A DNA stretch of 64,000 bases, taken from positions 7,612,974-7,676,973 of the forward strand of contig OY754974.1 of NCBI GenBank assembly GCA_963576475.1, in the 5' to 3' direction. The notes under the pieces are model-generated. The model made no database searches, was not told the DNA's origin, and worked only from the letters and a program-made list of their open reading frames with translations. This DNA comes from Molanna angustata (lineage: Eukaryota > Arthropoda > Insecta > Trichoptera > Molannidae). Shown here piece after piece: positions 35,045 to 46,062 of this stretch. How positions within the stretch are numbered: the stretch's first letter is position 1; the number at the start of each line of letters is the position of its first letter. A program made the position numbers and the translations under genes.

Positions 35045-36680
35045 TGTGAAGGTCCTATTGTTGGCCCTTCTTTGCCGGCTGCTCAGGTTCGAGCTACGCT
35101 CTCACCGTCAGGGGATGTCTTCGTTGCAAGTTAAGGTAGTTGAATAATATATACATTAAGGTTTAGCAAAATATATTTCTCGGTCACTTGAATGGGTTGT
35201 CACGCCGTCAATACAATTTCAATACAATTTATACATAGATACAATTACATACATGACTACAACGAAAGGTCAATACAATTTATTTTTGTTAGTAATCAAT
35301 AATTTGAGATATATCGTAAATAAGTTAATTAATATTTTATACCGCGTGTGTCATCTTGAACCTCTACAAAAAATAAACAAAAAGGGTGTGACGGTACCTG
35401 GAGCCTTGTAAGGGTTTGTCGGTGTCGCATCGAACCGACTCCTCGAGAAGCACTAAATACTTCTCCAAGAGATGGGACAGTTCACCACCGGAAATGAATT
35501 CAGTGACTATGTACAGCTTCCCTCCAGTCTGCCATTTCGGAAAACAGCTCACAATGAAGGATGGCGACCGCAGACCTCTTGTATATGCACCTCGTCCCTT
35601 ACTTGCTTTAAACAATTCTCGGATACTATCTGAGCTCGAGCAGAATCCTCAGAGCAAGCAATTTCTTAGATTCAACATGACGTACTTTGTGTACTTTGCG
35701 AAATGCATCCTTGGAGATAGCATCCAAATGTTTCAATTGCTTGCTGTGCGTGTCACAGTCGATCTTAAACTCGGGCAAGAAGAAGCTTTCGATATTAGCT
35801 ACAGGCCAAGCAGTTCGATTGGCTCGGAGGGGAGCCATCAAAGTAGAATCATTCCAGGATATTCTAAATCGTCCATTATTATAACGCTTTTACAAATTAA
35901 TCACAGTCAATATTAATATCAATTACACGAAACTTTAAAAAGATGCTTTAAAGCAAAAATTAAAAAATATTTAAACTTTATTCTGATAAAAATTAACACC
36001 GATCAACATTAGCTGTCTATGGTTATTTTACTTTTCACTCTCAACACTTGATTATTAATCACTGGAGTTATCATTCTAACAAGTGTAGTGTGAACACGTA
36101 TCTTTTTGATCCATAATAAATTTATATTTTGTGCTAGCTTACAGTTCTTTCAACCACTGTTTAATTGTGAAAGATAATTAAGTTACTAATACCTCCACAT
36201 TTTGAATAAAAAGTTGTCAACGATCTGAAGTTACTTTATTTTCAATTAATCCGTTACTTTATTTTCAATTAATTATTCTATCGCACCACATTCGATATTA
36301 TTTTTCTCCGATCAAAATACTTTCAAAGTCCAAAACCCAAAAAAAAGCCGGCGGGAATCCAGACATCAACTCGGCGTCACTTGCGCGCGCCGATCGATCG
36401 GAACGGCGGGAGAGTAGACGAAAATCGCCGCGCGCGCACCTCTAATTCTCATATCTGCCGATGGGGCGAAACTGTCGGTGCGCGCGCAGGTCGGAACGGC
36501 CTTCGATGGAAGAGAAGACGAAAATCGCCGCGCGCGCACCTCTAATTCTCATATCTGCCGATGGCGATACGGTCGTCTGAGGCGCGCGCAGCTCGAACGG
36601 CCTTCGACGGGAATATAGATCTGTACCGAATCCAATGCCGTGTGATTTGAGTGTCGTAAGGAGTATTTATACTCCTTACA
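35045..36680 (-). repeat. 5' LTR (right)
   Basis: Same 1,636 bases as 26,584-28,219. In element sense this copy drives transcription of gag-pol. Its U3 terminus starts TGTAAGGAGTATAAATACTC, so a TATAAATA lies within the 24-bp palindrome (36,656-36,679). The GC-rich 100-bp duplication lies at 36,417-36,616. Confidence 0.95.
35421..35881 (-). pseudogene. Captured AGC kinase fragment in the right LTR
   Basis: Identical to the fragment in the left LTR, including both frame breaks. It lies in the same sense as gag-pol and downstream of the U3 start, so it should be part of LTR-driven transcripts if they begin within U3. Identity is expected because LTRs are copied from one template at insertion. 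Confidence 0.8.
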
Positions 36681-36805
36681 ATATAAGAGTGATCGGACAG
36701 ACAAATTGGAGGAGACTTGCTGCCGACAGGGCGGAATGGAGGCAGTTTCTTGAGGAGGCCAAGGCCTCATCGGGCTGTAGCGCCATTGCTGATGATGATT
36801 TATTC
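36681..36805 (+). pseudogene. LINE RT fragment, right half
   Basis: Continues the LINE cut at 26,583: RVIGQTNWRRLAADRAEWRQ followed by FLEEAKASSGCSA and a stop-rich GATGATGATGA tail. The (A)ADRxxWRxFLEEAKA...GCSA ending is a standard LINE C-terminus. Confidence 0.85.
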
Positions 36806-38274
36806 AATAATCACAGTAATTTTTAGTATAAATTGCAATATATTGTAAAATATAAAGAATATAAAAACCAATACCGGAATAAAAAACAAGTGTAAAGAAT
36901 TTAAAATAAATAAAATAAATTGTACATATGTTGTTATTGAGTTCTCAGGTATTGTGTCCTGGACTACTGGTTCAAATGAAAAGTTGAGGCTTCGGTGGCT
37001 AGAGTACCTATAATTAGTTTTATTTATGAAAATTAATAATATGTCACGTACAATGTAAAAATACAACAAAACATGTGGGTACAAACACACAGAATGACGT
37101 ATGTCGACCAATAGCTACAATGCACCGTTGTACGCGGTCTATTAACGCAGTTATCTGCTGTGTAACTTACATAATAGCCATAGTAAAAAATTGAACAGTT
37201 GTAATCTTCTAATATAAGGACATTCCAAGGGTTTTGTCGAAATATATATCAGTTGATTTATTACAAAAGATATGTAACTCAGGATGATGATAATATATAC
37301 TATATGAATCTGAAAAAAGACAATACCTATACCCTTTTTAAACTAAATACACTACATAGATGAAATGTCCAGAACGAGTACCTACATTATGGTATACTTT
37401 ATGGTATTACAGGCTCTAAATGATGACTTGGCCCCACAGTTCATTAAAAAAAAATATGATATCAAATGCTGACTATTCGATTCCCTCTTCTGATTGGGTA
37501 GGTACTATGTGTTTTTACATCTCAATGTCTTTCTGATGAAATGTTCTTTTGACACAGCAGAATCTTGATCGATTGGATTTATTTCAAACGAGAGTCGTGT
37601 TTAATGGTGAATTATTTTTCAAATATTTTATATTATATATCTACTTCATTATGAAACAAGAGCGCATTTTCGTATAGGTACATATGTGTCGCGTCCAAAA
37701 CATCTTTTAATGTGGCAGTATCCGTGTTATTATTTATTTTTAGATGAATCTTTTGGTTGAGATAAAGTTGGGCATGATCAGTTCCATGTGTGGTATTCTA
37801 ACAGAAGATTCCCTTTTATCTGACCAGGATGGTAAGAAGGTATATATTGAATTATAATTTAATACCAAGAGGCAAATAATATATTTCAATAAATGAAACA
37901 ATATGTAACTAAAGGCGTGTCAGATGCCCAATGGCCAATGGCGTATCACGAAGTAAGCGATGGAATGATAATAATAATAATATTGTATGAATGCGAGTCT
38001 CCCTCTACATTCAAGATGACCAATGTGTTTTATTTGTAATTCTATACGACGAAGATTCTCTAAATCTCTCGAAGCTTCAAGACTATGTAAACATTAACGT
38101 GTTAAGTGTCTTTTTTCGTTTTGTCTAATCGACAACGTATTTTCGTTGGATATGTTGTTGAATTTTGTATTGAACATAGTTGTTGCATTAATTACAACAT
38201 ATTCAATTTATTCAATGTGCCTGTTGTTCGAACTAACTATGCCGGAATGTTTTTTTGTTTATAGAGCATGTAAA
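36806..38274. other. No recognisable gene
   Basis: AT-rich spacer with no motif-bearing frame; a 103-codon minus ORF at 36,800-37,111 is Ile/Phe/Leu rich and lies across the LINE tail. Confidence 0.35.
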
Positions 38275-38395
38275 CAGTTTGAATGTTACAAAGAGATGAA
38301 GAGACTGGCGGACGATAAAGATAAGTGGAGGGATCGAGTGTTTGGTGCAGACCAATCCTAGGATTGTGACCAAGAAGAAGAATACAGTTTGATGC
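38275..38395 (+). pseudogene. LINE C-terminal fragment
   Basis: Plus-strand MKRLADDKDKWRDRVFGADQ, then a stop, then a GAAGAAGAA tail. LADDRxxWR...GADP is the end of another LINE group. Confidence 0.65.
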
Positions 38396-38507
38396 AAAGT
38401 TCGCAATCCTGACATGTTTGGCTCACCGGACATTTTTAAGAATATGTTGAGGATTCCTCAATGATTGATTTTCTTTTCCTTATTTTCCCATTCCTATCCA
38501 TTGTCCT

Positions 38508-38972
38508 GCCCTAAACATCCAGAGCAGGACGGACGCCTCTAGTCTCGCTCGGCAGTGACTCGTCAACTGTGGCGAATGTTGTTTGGTCCGGGCACACCGC
38601 CGGCGCAGACGTCGGGTCAGACATCCTGTGTTGACATCTGTGACGTCATATCTGACAGGTGATGATTGCGTCAGATGCCCCCGGTGTTAGCCCGCCAAGC
38701 TTTCGGACGCCAACACGAGGACCGAGGGGTGCGGGGGCAAGCCCTTCCGTTCGATCGGTTGTGCTAGGGGCTTGCTCCGGCTGCCGATCTTGAGCGGTTG
38801 CCCCGCCGTTTGAGGTTGGATTCTCGGGGGCAGTGGTTGAACCCGATGGATGGTGGATATTTTGTGTTTGTCCGATGTTGCGGCTGCGTCCGGTGGTGAA
38901 CAGGGCCAATGGGCTCTATAGCGTCGCCGGCGTGGAAGTGGATCGCGATCTCCCTCGATGCCCTAAACATCC
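38508..38972. mobile_element. GC-rich insert flanked by a 13-bp direct repeat
   Basis: gccctaaacatcc occurs at 38,508-38,520 and 38,960-38,972. The 439 bases between are clearly GC-rich, whereas both flanks are AT-rich. The minus strand has an 87-codon Pro/Thr/Gly-rich frame (38,646-38,909). The exact flanking repeat suggests a retroposed or otherwise inserted piece; no poly-A end is seen and I cannot name a family. Confidence 0.6.
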
Positions 38973-40889
38973 GTGCTTGTATGCATATATTTATTTGCTT
39001 AATTAATATTGTTTGTTTTTTGTATCCTTATATAGTTTTTCTTTTATCTTTTTGTACAAATATAGTAAATAAAATAAATATAATTAAATACATCAGTTCG
39101 GCTTCATGCGATTTCGGCCTTCCTTTTCCTAATACTGAATCATGTTATAATTATGTTGATGTATTTCATATATGCGAATGTCATATTAATAGATGCTTTT
39201 AAATAATATCCGGATACCTCTTAATGACAAAGTGACATCCAAATGTGAATATGTGTTATATAATATGTATTTTTCTATATTCCCGTTTTTTGTAGTTCTC
39301 TTTTTTGTTTATTAATAATCAAAGATTATTTTTTATATTTATTTATTGTATAAATTGAAATTTTGAAATCTGAAAAGTAAAGCTTTTCTTTTGATTGATA
39401 TATTACGATTCAACTTGTATCCTGTTGATTTGGAAAATGTTTGAATTATATGATAGCTCCAATCACAATTCTTACTGATTGATTAATGCATGATCGTACC
39501 TATTTATGAAATGTTTGTATGAAAATGATGTATGACTGAATATATTGAATACATAGATAGAAAATACATAAATTCATACATACATTAAACACAAAGACGA
39601 GCTTATTTAATACGTTGCTTAAAAATAGCACAATTCAAGAAATATATTTCAGTTGTATATCATTTTCATATTGCTAATCTAATATAATATGTAGCAAAAT
39701 ATTCCTCTCCTCTCCATACATTAGCTTTTAAGTATCCAAAGATGTTTCCCGTATTAAGTCTACATAATAGTTCACCTTCCATATGACCAAGATTTACTTT
39801 AACAGGCATGAACCCACTTTCAACAGGATCTATCTTTGGATCCCAAATTGAGCTGACTCCTTACCAATCCACGAAAAAACTTTTTCATCTACCTACCAAA
39901 GAATACTCCAAATCCCAAATTGATTAAATATTTTTTTTTCCCGAAGAGCAATATTCTGCAAAAAAAACGTATTGTGAATATTTACATTATATGAACGGTA
40001 TCAAAATAATTCATCAATTTCTCATTTTTATCCGAAATCTCCTGACTACAATTTCTCCTGTGAATGGGAAAGGATTGATTTGTGCCTTCTCCGTACTCGA
40101 AGGACTAGAGCGAGCTGACAAAGTAATCACTCAATCACAACACAACAAAGCCATACAACTCGATGATTCGATAAGCCATTATAAGCCGTAACGCGCACAT
40201 GAATAGATTTCATTTTCGCGATCCATTGAGACGAGATAGATTCCACTTTTGCAGATTCAAGCCTAAATAAATATGTAGTTTTGTCATGCGACGAGGTATT
40301 ATATTATACGAATCCCCTATTGTATTGATTGCGGAGTTTATTTAATATAAAACCAACAGGATTTAAAATTGTACGTATTATTTTTTGCAAAAAATATAAC
40401 CGAATCCTTTCATTTTGAACGAGCGTATTTTTTCAGTGGGACAGAACGTTTGAAACAACATGAAATGAATAGATTTTTGCAACATGTGTACTTACCTGAA
40501 CAATATTTTGTTATGTAGATAATAACAATTCTGTGTGTCATTTTTAAATTTCTCGCATATAACCCTTTTTCTTGTTTTCTTTTTTTTTTTAATTTTTAAA
40601 ATTCACTCTCAGGGTTTTAAAGCGACTTCGTATTTGATTCTATGATTATTACAGTGTACCAATCTAAACAAAATTCATATTGTCAATAAGTCTCATTATT
40701 TCCAATCCTGTCATACATCGTTTTGTTACTTAAAATTGTATTTCATTAATTCTGCACTGGGGATGTGTCCAGGGCCGGATAAACGTGTGTTTGCGCCCGT
40801 AGCAATATATTTAAATTCCGCCCCCCCCCCCAATTTTTTTTGGAATTTTAAATGTAGAACAATTTAAAATGGACTAAGCGTGATTTTAT
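38973..40889. other. No recognisable gene
   Basis: AT-rich; a C11-12 run at about 40,820 precedes a T run. Confidence 0.35.
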
Positions 40890-40950
40890 ACATACACACC
40901 ATCATGCCGATCCTCTATCCGGGTACGCAAAGAGAACCGAGCGCCATACC
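40890..40950 (-). mobile_element. LINE family X 3' tail
   Basis: tacatacacaccatcatgcc and gcaaagagaaccgagcgcca match the tails at 9,186 and 22,866. Confidence 0.5.
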
Positions 40951-41514
40951 TGCGAATTTTTGATTAATTTGATTAAAATTTTAGAATTTTAAGCGCCCTT
41001 TTTAAGACAACCGCCCTGACTTCTTGTTCCTAATTGTTCTATGATTTATCCCGCCCTGGATGTGTCTCAGCCAATAATAAATTATAAGTCTGTACATACA
41101 ATCCGTACTAGTTAAAAATTATTTTTAAAAATTCTTATAAATCATGGAATCATGCATTTGATTAACAAAATAAATGTGCATTCAATTTTTTATACTCATA
41201 AACATGGATTTGTCAAAATGAATTTATTGTCGATGCCATTAAATTTTAAATATCTGGGTTAACCAATGTGTGAATTATTTATAGTTCGTGATAGTTTTAT
41301 TTATGGTTTTTTTTTCGTTATAAGTTTTAAGTAAATATTTAATGAACAATAAAATTAAATAATCTGGCATTTTAAAACGGTGCATACTTTTTTCGTCACG
41401 TAAATCGCAACATATTTTTAATATATCTGCATAATCCATAAAAAGCTCTATCGTCATAAACTTTGAATGTAATGCACGAAACTTGTAATTTCAAAAAGCA
41501 TGCAGGTTCTTATT
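40951..41514. other. No recognisable gene
   Basis: AT-rich spacer. Confidence 0.35.
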
Positions 41515-41760
41515 GATTCTTCTTCTACTTCGTTTCCTCAATGCTGAGGGTCGTGATCTATGGGGCCGCTAATGGACAGAACTAGTCGCCTCCAGTCCTC
41601 TCTGCCCTCCGCAGCTCGCACCGCCGAATAAAGGTCGTTCCCAGTCATCTCCTTAATTTGGTCACACCATAGCGCAGGAGATCTGCCTCTACTTCTTTTA
41701 CCTGGTACACTTCCTGTGATAATACTTACACTTCCAGTGATTAGGGCATCCAAAAATATG
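41515..41760 (-). pseudogene. LINE C-terminal fragment
   Basis: Minus-strand frame GKRSRGRSPALWCDQIKEMT followed by NDLYSAVRAAEGREDWRRLV and DHDPQH. GRSPxRWxDQIK...REDWRRLV...DHDPQH is a recurrent lepidopteran LINE ending. Only the last 70 or so codons remain. Confidence 0.75.
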
Positions 41761-42110
41761 GAAAATGGCAATACTTATAAGAAATTAGCACCAAAAAACG
41801 GTTATTTACCTTTTATATGGTGGGTACCAACAAAAATGCATCGACACAGAACTTGTCTATACATTACCATAAGACAATACTGCAAAGAAACAACATGATA
41901 TTTTAAATAGTGATTTTGAAACAATTCATAAATTAGATCTAATCAATAATATGTCACGCCATTTCTTTGAAAATCATTATTTTACCCAGCTAAGTAGTCC
42001 TACTTATGAAGTACGTAATAACTTCATTATTAATTCACTTTTACATAGATTACACATTACCTTTGAAACCAGTATAGTGCTGTTGATATATATGTATTTA
42101 ATGTACACAC
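41761..42110 (+). pseudogene. Possible LINE fragment
   Basis: A broken plus-strand frame with LNSDFETIHKLDLINNMSRH and FFENHYFTQLSSPTYEVRN resembles the extreme C-terminus of jockey-like LINEs. Weak, based only on pattern. Confidence 0.35.
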
Positions 42111-42149
42111 AATAGATGGTTTTAATAGGCTGCTTATCGCAAATTATAC

Positions 42150-42610
42150 TTTTTTCGGTTTTTGCTTTAGTGTTATGTGTGGTCAGTTCTGCTTTATGGG
42201 GTGGAGGCGTGGACTCTCAAAGTTAATATTAAAAGCATTTGAAATGTGAATCCACAGCAGAATGCTGAGAATGTCATGGACTGACTTGGTCAGTAACACT
42301 AAGGTACTACGTACGTACAGACAACACCAACAGAGAATTATTCACAAATGTTAAGCTCCGTAATGTGTCGTACTTCGGCCATATTATGAGAGGTGAAAAA
42401 TATATCATCCTTCAGCTTGCCATGAAGGGGAAGATTGAAGGTCATAGAGGGGTCGGAAGAAGGCAGCTTTCCTGGCGGAGATACATCCGGGAATGGACCG
42501 GTATGAGAAATGTGGAGGAGCTGTTTCGCACTACACAGGACAGGGAGGCTTTCTCATATTGGTCGTCAGCGTTGGGGGAACCTGACAAGACACAAGAAGA
42601 AGTTTCTGCT
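42150..42610 (+). pseudogene. LINE RT C-terminal fragment
   Basis: Plus-strand pieces: VLLYGVEAWTLKVN near 42,190, then SYFGHIMRGEKYIILQLAMK, GKIEGHRGVGRRQLSWRRYI and REWTGMRNVEELFRTTQDRE, followed by a GAAGAAG tail. The YFGHIMR...GKIEGxRGxGRRxxSW motif is characteristic. It is 5'-truncated and frame-broken before 42,365. Confidence 0.8.
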
Positions 42611-43540
42611 TATTTTTTTCTCTTCTTTTTCTTTTTTTAACTCTATTTATTTGCTTATTTCTTTTACCACTCCTTCGTGTTTACTTTTTGTTTTTGTTTA
42701 TGTTGTTTATGATATTTATGTGTTTACACTTATTGTTTTTCTTCTTATGGCTACATTGTTATTATTTATACCAACCTATCAATATTTTAATGTAAATGCC
42801 CCATTTAGGGCGTACAACGTACGTATATAAAAATAAATTAATTATTTAAAATGAAATATAAATAATCTACACTTAACGAAGACAATAAGTTCTTCTAAAA
42901 TAAAATATTAACAAATAGGTCATTTTTTAAAAACAATGTGAAATTCGTCATTGTTTTACCACACTGTTTCCAAAAAACATCACATATTTTATCATCTAGT
43001 GATGTTTATTTTTTCAAATTATTCACCACACTTTCAAATGACTGCCTCACAGGCGCCTCTGAGACAATACAATAAAATCACCGCCATTAAAATTTCGATC
43101 ATGAGAAATGTTAATTTACAATCGCCATACATTTCCGTGAACATTAAGTAGAGTCCGATGCTCACCTAAACACCGATAGAAGAACAACCATCGCTGAATG
43201 CAAAGTGCTGTTTGGTTCTTCGTCCGAGGGACAGGTCATTTGTATTCTGCCGTGGTCCATCAGCCGTGAAGGACTCCGATTGGTCTCTGGTCGGCCAATC
43301 GAGTTGTGGCTCTCGGCCGCCGACTTCCACCTAACGCGGGCGAATTCTCCAAAGTCATTAAAGAAGACAATAATGAAGTCTTATTTCCGCTTGCTAACTC
43401 TGCATTGTGTTGCGGCGTGAAAAGGAAAAGAAATTAAATTCAATTAAACCGAGTTTAATTCTAATTCTCATTCTTGTACATCTGTGTAATGTACTTTTTG
43501 GAATGTAGCAAAATTTATTTATTTATTAATAACTTTTCGC
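42611..43540. other. Mostly AT-rich; GC-richer island at 43,170-43,430
   Basis: No gene is proven. The island contains two CCAAT-type motifs (gattggtct, ggccaatcg). It also has a short frame at 43,373-43,420 whose translation MKSYFRLLTLHCVAA looks like a signal-peptide core and then meets a stop. It could be a promoter and first exon of a host gene, or chance. Confidence 0.25.
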
Positions 43541-43640
43541 ACATACAATTTGTACACTGGCGGGTTTATCGCAAATTTCTTCCAACCAACCAGAGTTGAT
43601 TTTAATATACAATACAACATGTACTATTGCAATAAGGTAA
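43541..43640 (-). mobile_element. SINE2 tail fragment
   Basis: tacaatttgtacactggcgg, then gggtttatcgcaaatttctt and ccaaccaaccagag, the minus-strand SINE2 tail. Confidence 0.5.
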
Positions 43641-43859
43641 AAATGACAAAAATCAAAAAATAAATAAAATTAAATTAAAGAAAAAAAATATTGATTACAC
43701 CTTAACACCTGATCTCGATTTCCTCTTCTTGTTCTTTCCCAATCCCTTTTTTTTTTGCTATGATGTTTTTTTTATTTATCTTGGTGTTATGTATATTTTC
43801 ATTGTTCTTTTGTAGCTCTCATTTTTTATTGATGTACATGTATAATTCTGTCACTCTGT

Positions 43860-43970
43860 AATCTGGTTGGTTGCAAGAAATTGCCTAATGGCAATAAGCC
43901 CACCAGTGTGCATTATATTTGTTTATATTATGTACAAAAAGTTAAATAAATAAAATAAATAAATAAATTA
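43860..43970 (+). mobile_element. SINE2 tail fragment
   Basis: Plus-strand tail ggttgcaagaaattgcctaa, gcaataagcccaccagtgtg, ending in an (AAATA)n run. Reverse partner of the fragment at 3,010-3,092. Confidence 0.55.
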
Positions 43971-43984
43971 CACGAATATTTTTA

Positions 43985-44240
43985 TTATTGCATATGCGCA
44001 AACATTGGATTTTTTTCCCTGTCGGGAGTCAAAGATATTTTTTAACAGATTTTTAATTATCTCAATAGAGACGAAGTTGGAATATTTATTGTAGGAGAAC
44101 CGGCAAATCAAGGCACCTACAGGGCTTACGACCTGTCATCGGCTGGTTTACGTGATCACTTTATGCGCTTGCGCAACGTTCACCAATTATGCCTTTTTAA
44201 TGAGATCCCTAAGAATTGTAGCTTTCATTATTTACAAAAA
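43985..44240 (+). repeat. Dispersed repeat R, copy 2
   Basis: Starts with catatgcgcaaacattgg and runs through the conserved cacctacagggcttacga and tgcgcttgcgcaacgttc segments. Its right part is the left arm of the palindrome at 44,038-44,573. Confidence 0.75.
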
Positions 44241-44573
44241 AACAATTCTCTAAATAGATGGCGTTACAACAAAATAAATAAAAAATAATAAGATTGTTGT
44301 TCATAATTTCACCCATAGATGGCTGTAGTAAAAATTACTTATTTTCAAGCGAAAAGAATTTCAGTATTACAATATATAGAACTTTCAAAATTGAATTGAT
44401 AGGGATCTCATTAAAAAGGCATAATTGGTGAACGTTGCGCAAGCGCATAAAGTGATCACGTAAACCAGCCGATGACAGGTCGTAAGCCCTGTAGGTGCCT
44501 TGATTTCCTGGTTCTCCTACAATAAATATTCCAACTTCGTCTCTATTGAGATAATTAAAAATCTGTTAAAAAT
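44038..44573. repeat. Large palindrome with 173-base arms
   Basis: Arms 44,038-44,210 and 44,401-44,573 are inverted copies of repeat R with only a few mismatches (for example ccggcaaatc against ccaggaaatc). The loop is 190 bases. Transcription would give a long double-stranded RNA hairpin. Confidence 0.85.
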
Positions 44574-44580
44574 AAATTAC
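44241..44580 (-). repeat. Dispersed repeat R, copy 3
   Basis: Reverse copy including the atagatggc-type motifs (the gccatctat motifs of copy 1) in the loop region and the full conserved core. Confidence 0.7.
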
Positions 44581-44679
44581 AGTTTATAGCAATGTTAGGA
44601 AAATAAAAGGATGAGAGGAAAAATAAATCAGGTATTATCAGATAGATATTTTTGTTTTAGCCCTTTTTTGAATAATTTG

Positions 44680-44845
44680 TTAAATGCACCTTGCACCCTG
44701 CGCAAGTGGCGAGTTTATTGCCACATGGCAATTTCTTCCAACTACCCTGTGTTTCCAGCCCAGAGAAGCTGTATTAGCGTGAGAAATTTATTTAAATAAA
44801 TTTCTCCTCTGCTGGGAATCGAACCCAGGCCGATAACAAACATTA
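44680..44845 (-). mobile_element. SINE2 copy
   Basis: Minus-strand body with gcaccctgcgcaagtggcga, gtttattgccacatggcaat, gagaaatttatttaaataaatttctc-type palindrome and the head ctgctgggaatcgaaccc. The outer head is truncated after ccaggccgat. Confidence 0.75.
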
Positions 44846-45063
44846 GACGATATTTGTAAAAAAACGGTCCACGGATCATCAAAAAAAAAATAACACAAAT
44901 AATAAAATAATAAACGAACGTGATACCAATTGAATATAAAAATAATAAAGGCTCGTTAAGTAAATGTTACATATTATTCTCCTTGTATAGTGAAGTGTGC
45001 ATGAGCCACAAGCGAGTGTTTAATGAGCATAATATATGTAATTGGAAGAATGTGCTACAACCG

Positions 45064-45116
45064 CTATGCTATACCATGCTATGTCATGCCATGCCATGCC
45101 ATGCCATGCCATACTA
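45064..45116. repeat. ATGCC/ATGCT microsatellite
   Basis: About ten 5-bp units of the form catgc/catac, starting with ctatgctataccatgctatg and becoming a pure (ATGCC) run. Confidence 0.8.
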
Positions 45117-45322
45117 TATATATATAATATATGCACACATTAGAATGCAGTGTGGTGGAGTTGCATGCAAACTAATTATCTTAATAACATCGTGAAATAA
45201 TTTGCCAGAAATAATGAGATATAGAAAACAATACGTGACTTACTTTTACAATACTTTTAACCTGTCCAATTTAAAAACACTTCACAGTTATTTAAATGAC
45301 TTATTAATAATAGGTACATATA

Positions 45323-45487
45323 GTCGGCCTTCGTGGCATAGTTGGTTGCGTATCTGACTGCTGATCCAAGGATCCCGGGTTCGATTCCCGGTGGAGACAC
45401 AGTATTTAATAGTGTTTTCAGTCAGGATCTGTGAGACGATTAATATCGCAAGTCTTCAGAATGTGGCAACTTGTTATTGGGTGCGTG
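45323..45487 (+). mobile_element. SINE1 copy, 5' part
   Basis: Best-preserved SINE1 head in sense orientation. It starts ggccttcgtggc, with a pol III A box tggcatagttgg at 45,334-45,345 and a B box ggttcgattcc at 45,378-45,388. The body runs through ttgttattgggtgcgtgtta and is cut at a TTAA where a MITE sits. Confidence 0.85.
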
Positions 45488-45491
45488 TTAA

Positions 45492-46014
45492 CCCTTTCTT
45501 AACCGATGATTCCAATTGGAATCATTTATGTATTTTACGTATATCTCAATGAAAATTGTAATCAGCTGGGTTATTTCTCTTCTAAATTATTAATCACAAT
45601 ATTTTTGATCGCTTACAATACTGAGAATGACGGAAACTTCTGTACTCGGTTATTGTACAGTTGAAAACTCGGTTATTGCGAAATATAAGTACATTTTTTT
45701 TGCTAAACACGGTTATTCAAAGTTTAATAAATGTGAGTTTTTTTTGTTGTTTTCTAGCATGCTATTTTTTTTTAATTAGGTTATTATATTTCCTTATTAT
45801 CTCTAGTAATAATTAAAAATGAAAGATTATTTATTTTATGAAAAGTATATAGTTTTATATATGAATGATGACAATTGGAATCGTTAAAAATTCCAAAAAA
45901 AAAGAAAAAAAATATTATAAAAATTATCAAAACCTCTTTATAATCACATATTTTGCCCATTATTATGAAACATATTTATTTTCATAATGCTTTCATAATT
46001 TGGTTAAGAAAGGG
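45492..46014. mobile_element. piggyBac-like MITE with TTAA duplication
   Basis: 523 bp with 13-bp perfect inverted ends CCCTTTCTTAACC / GGTTAAGAAAGGG, flanked by TTAA at 45,488-45,491 and 46,015-46,018. TTAA duplication with CCC-start ends is the hallmark of piggyBac elements. No transposase is inside. Near both ends are copies of attccaattggaat-type motifs. Confidence 0.85.
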
Positions 46015-46018
46015 TTAA

Positions 46019-46062
46019 TATATCTTCTCGGGCAACGATGTCAAATATTGATTTAAATAAAA
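46019..46062 (-). mobile_element. SINE1 tail fragment
   Basis: cttctcgggcaacgatgtca in minus orientation, opposite to the SINE1 head on the other side of the MITE. Confidence 0.6.

Larger units (their letters stand above)
26584..36680 (-). mobile_element. Complete Ty3/gypsy-type LTR retrotransposon
   Basis: A 10,097-bp element, transcribed leftward. It has TG...CA termini, two 1,636-bp LTRs that look identical, a tRNA-Lys primer-binding site, gag and pol with a -1 frameshift signal, and an ATAT target duplication at 26,580-26,583 and 36,681-36,684. Domain order PR-RT-RH-IN in pol places it in the Ty3/gypsy superfamily. No env-like ORF is seen. LTR identity plus intact ORFs imply very recent insertion and probable activity. 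The LTRs carry a kinase fragment, described separately. Confidence 0.95.
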
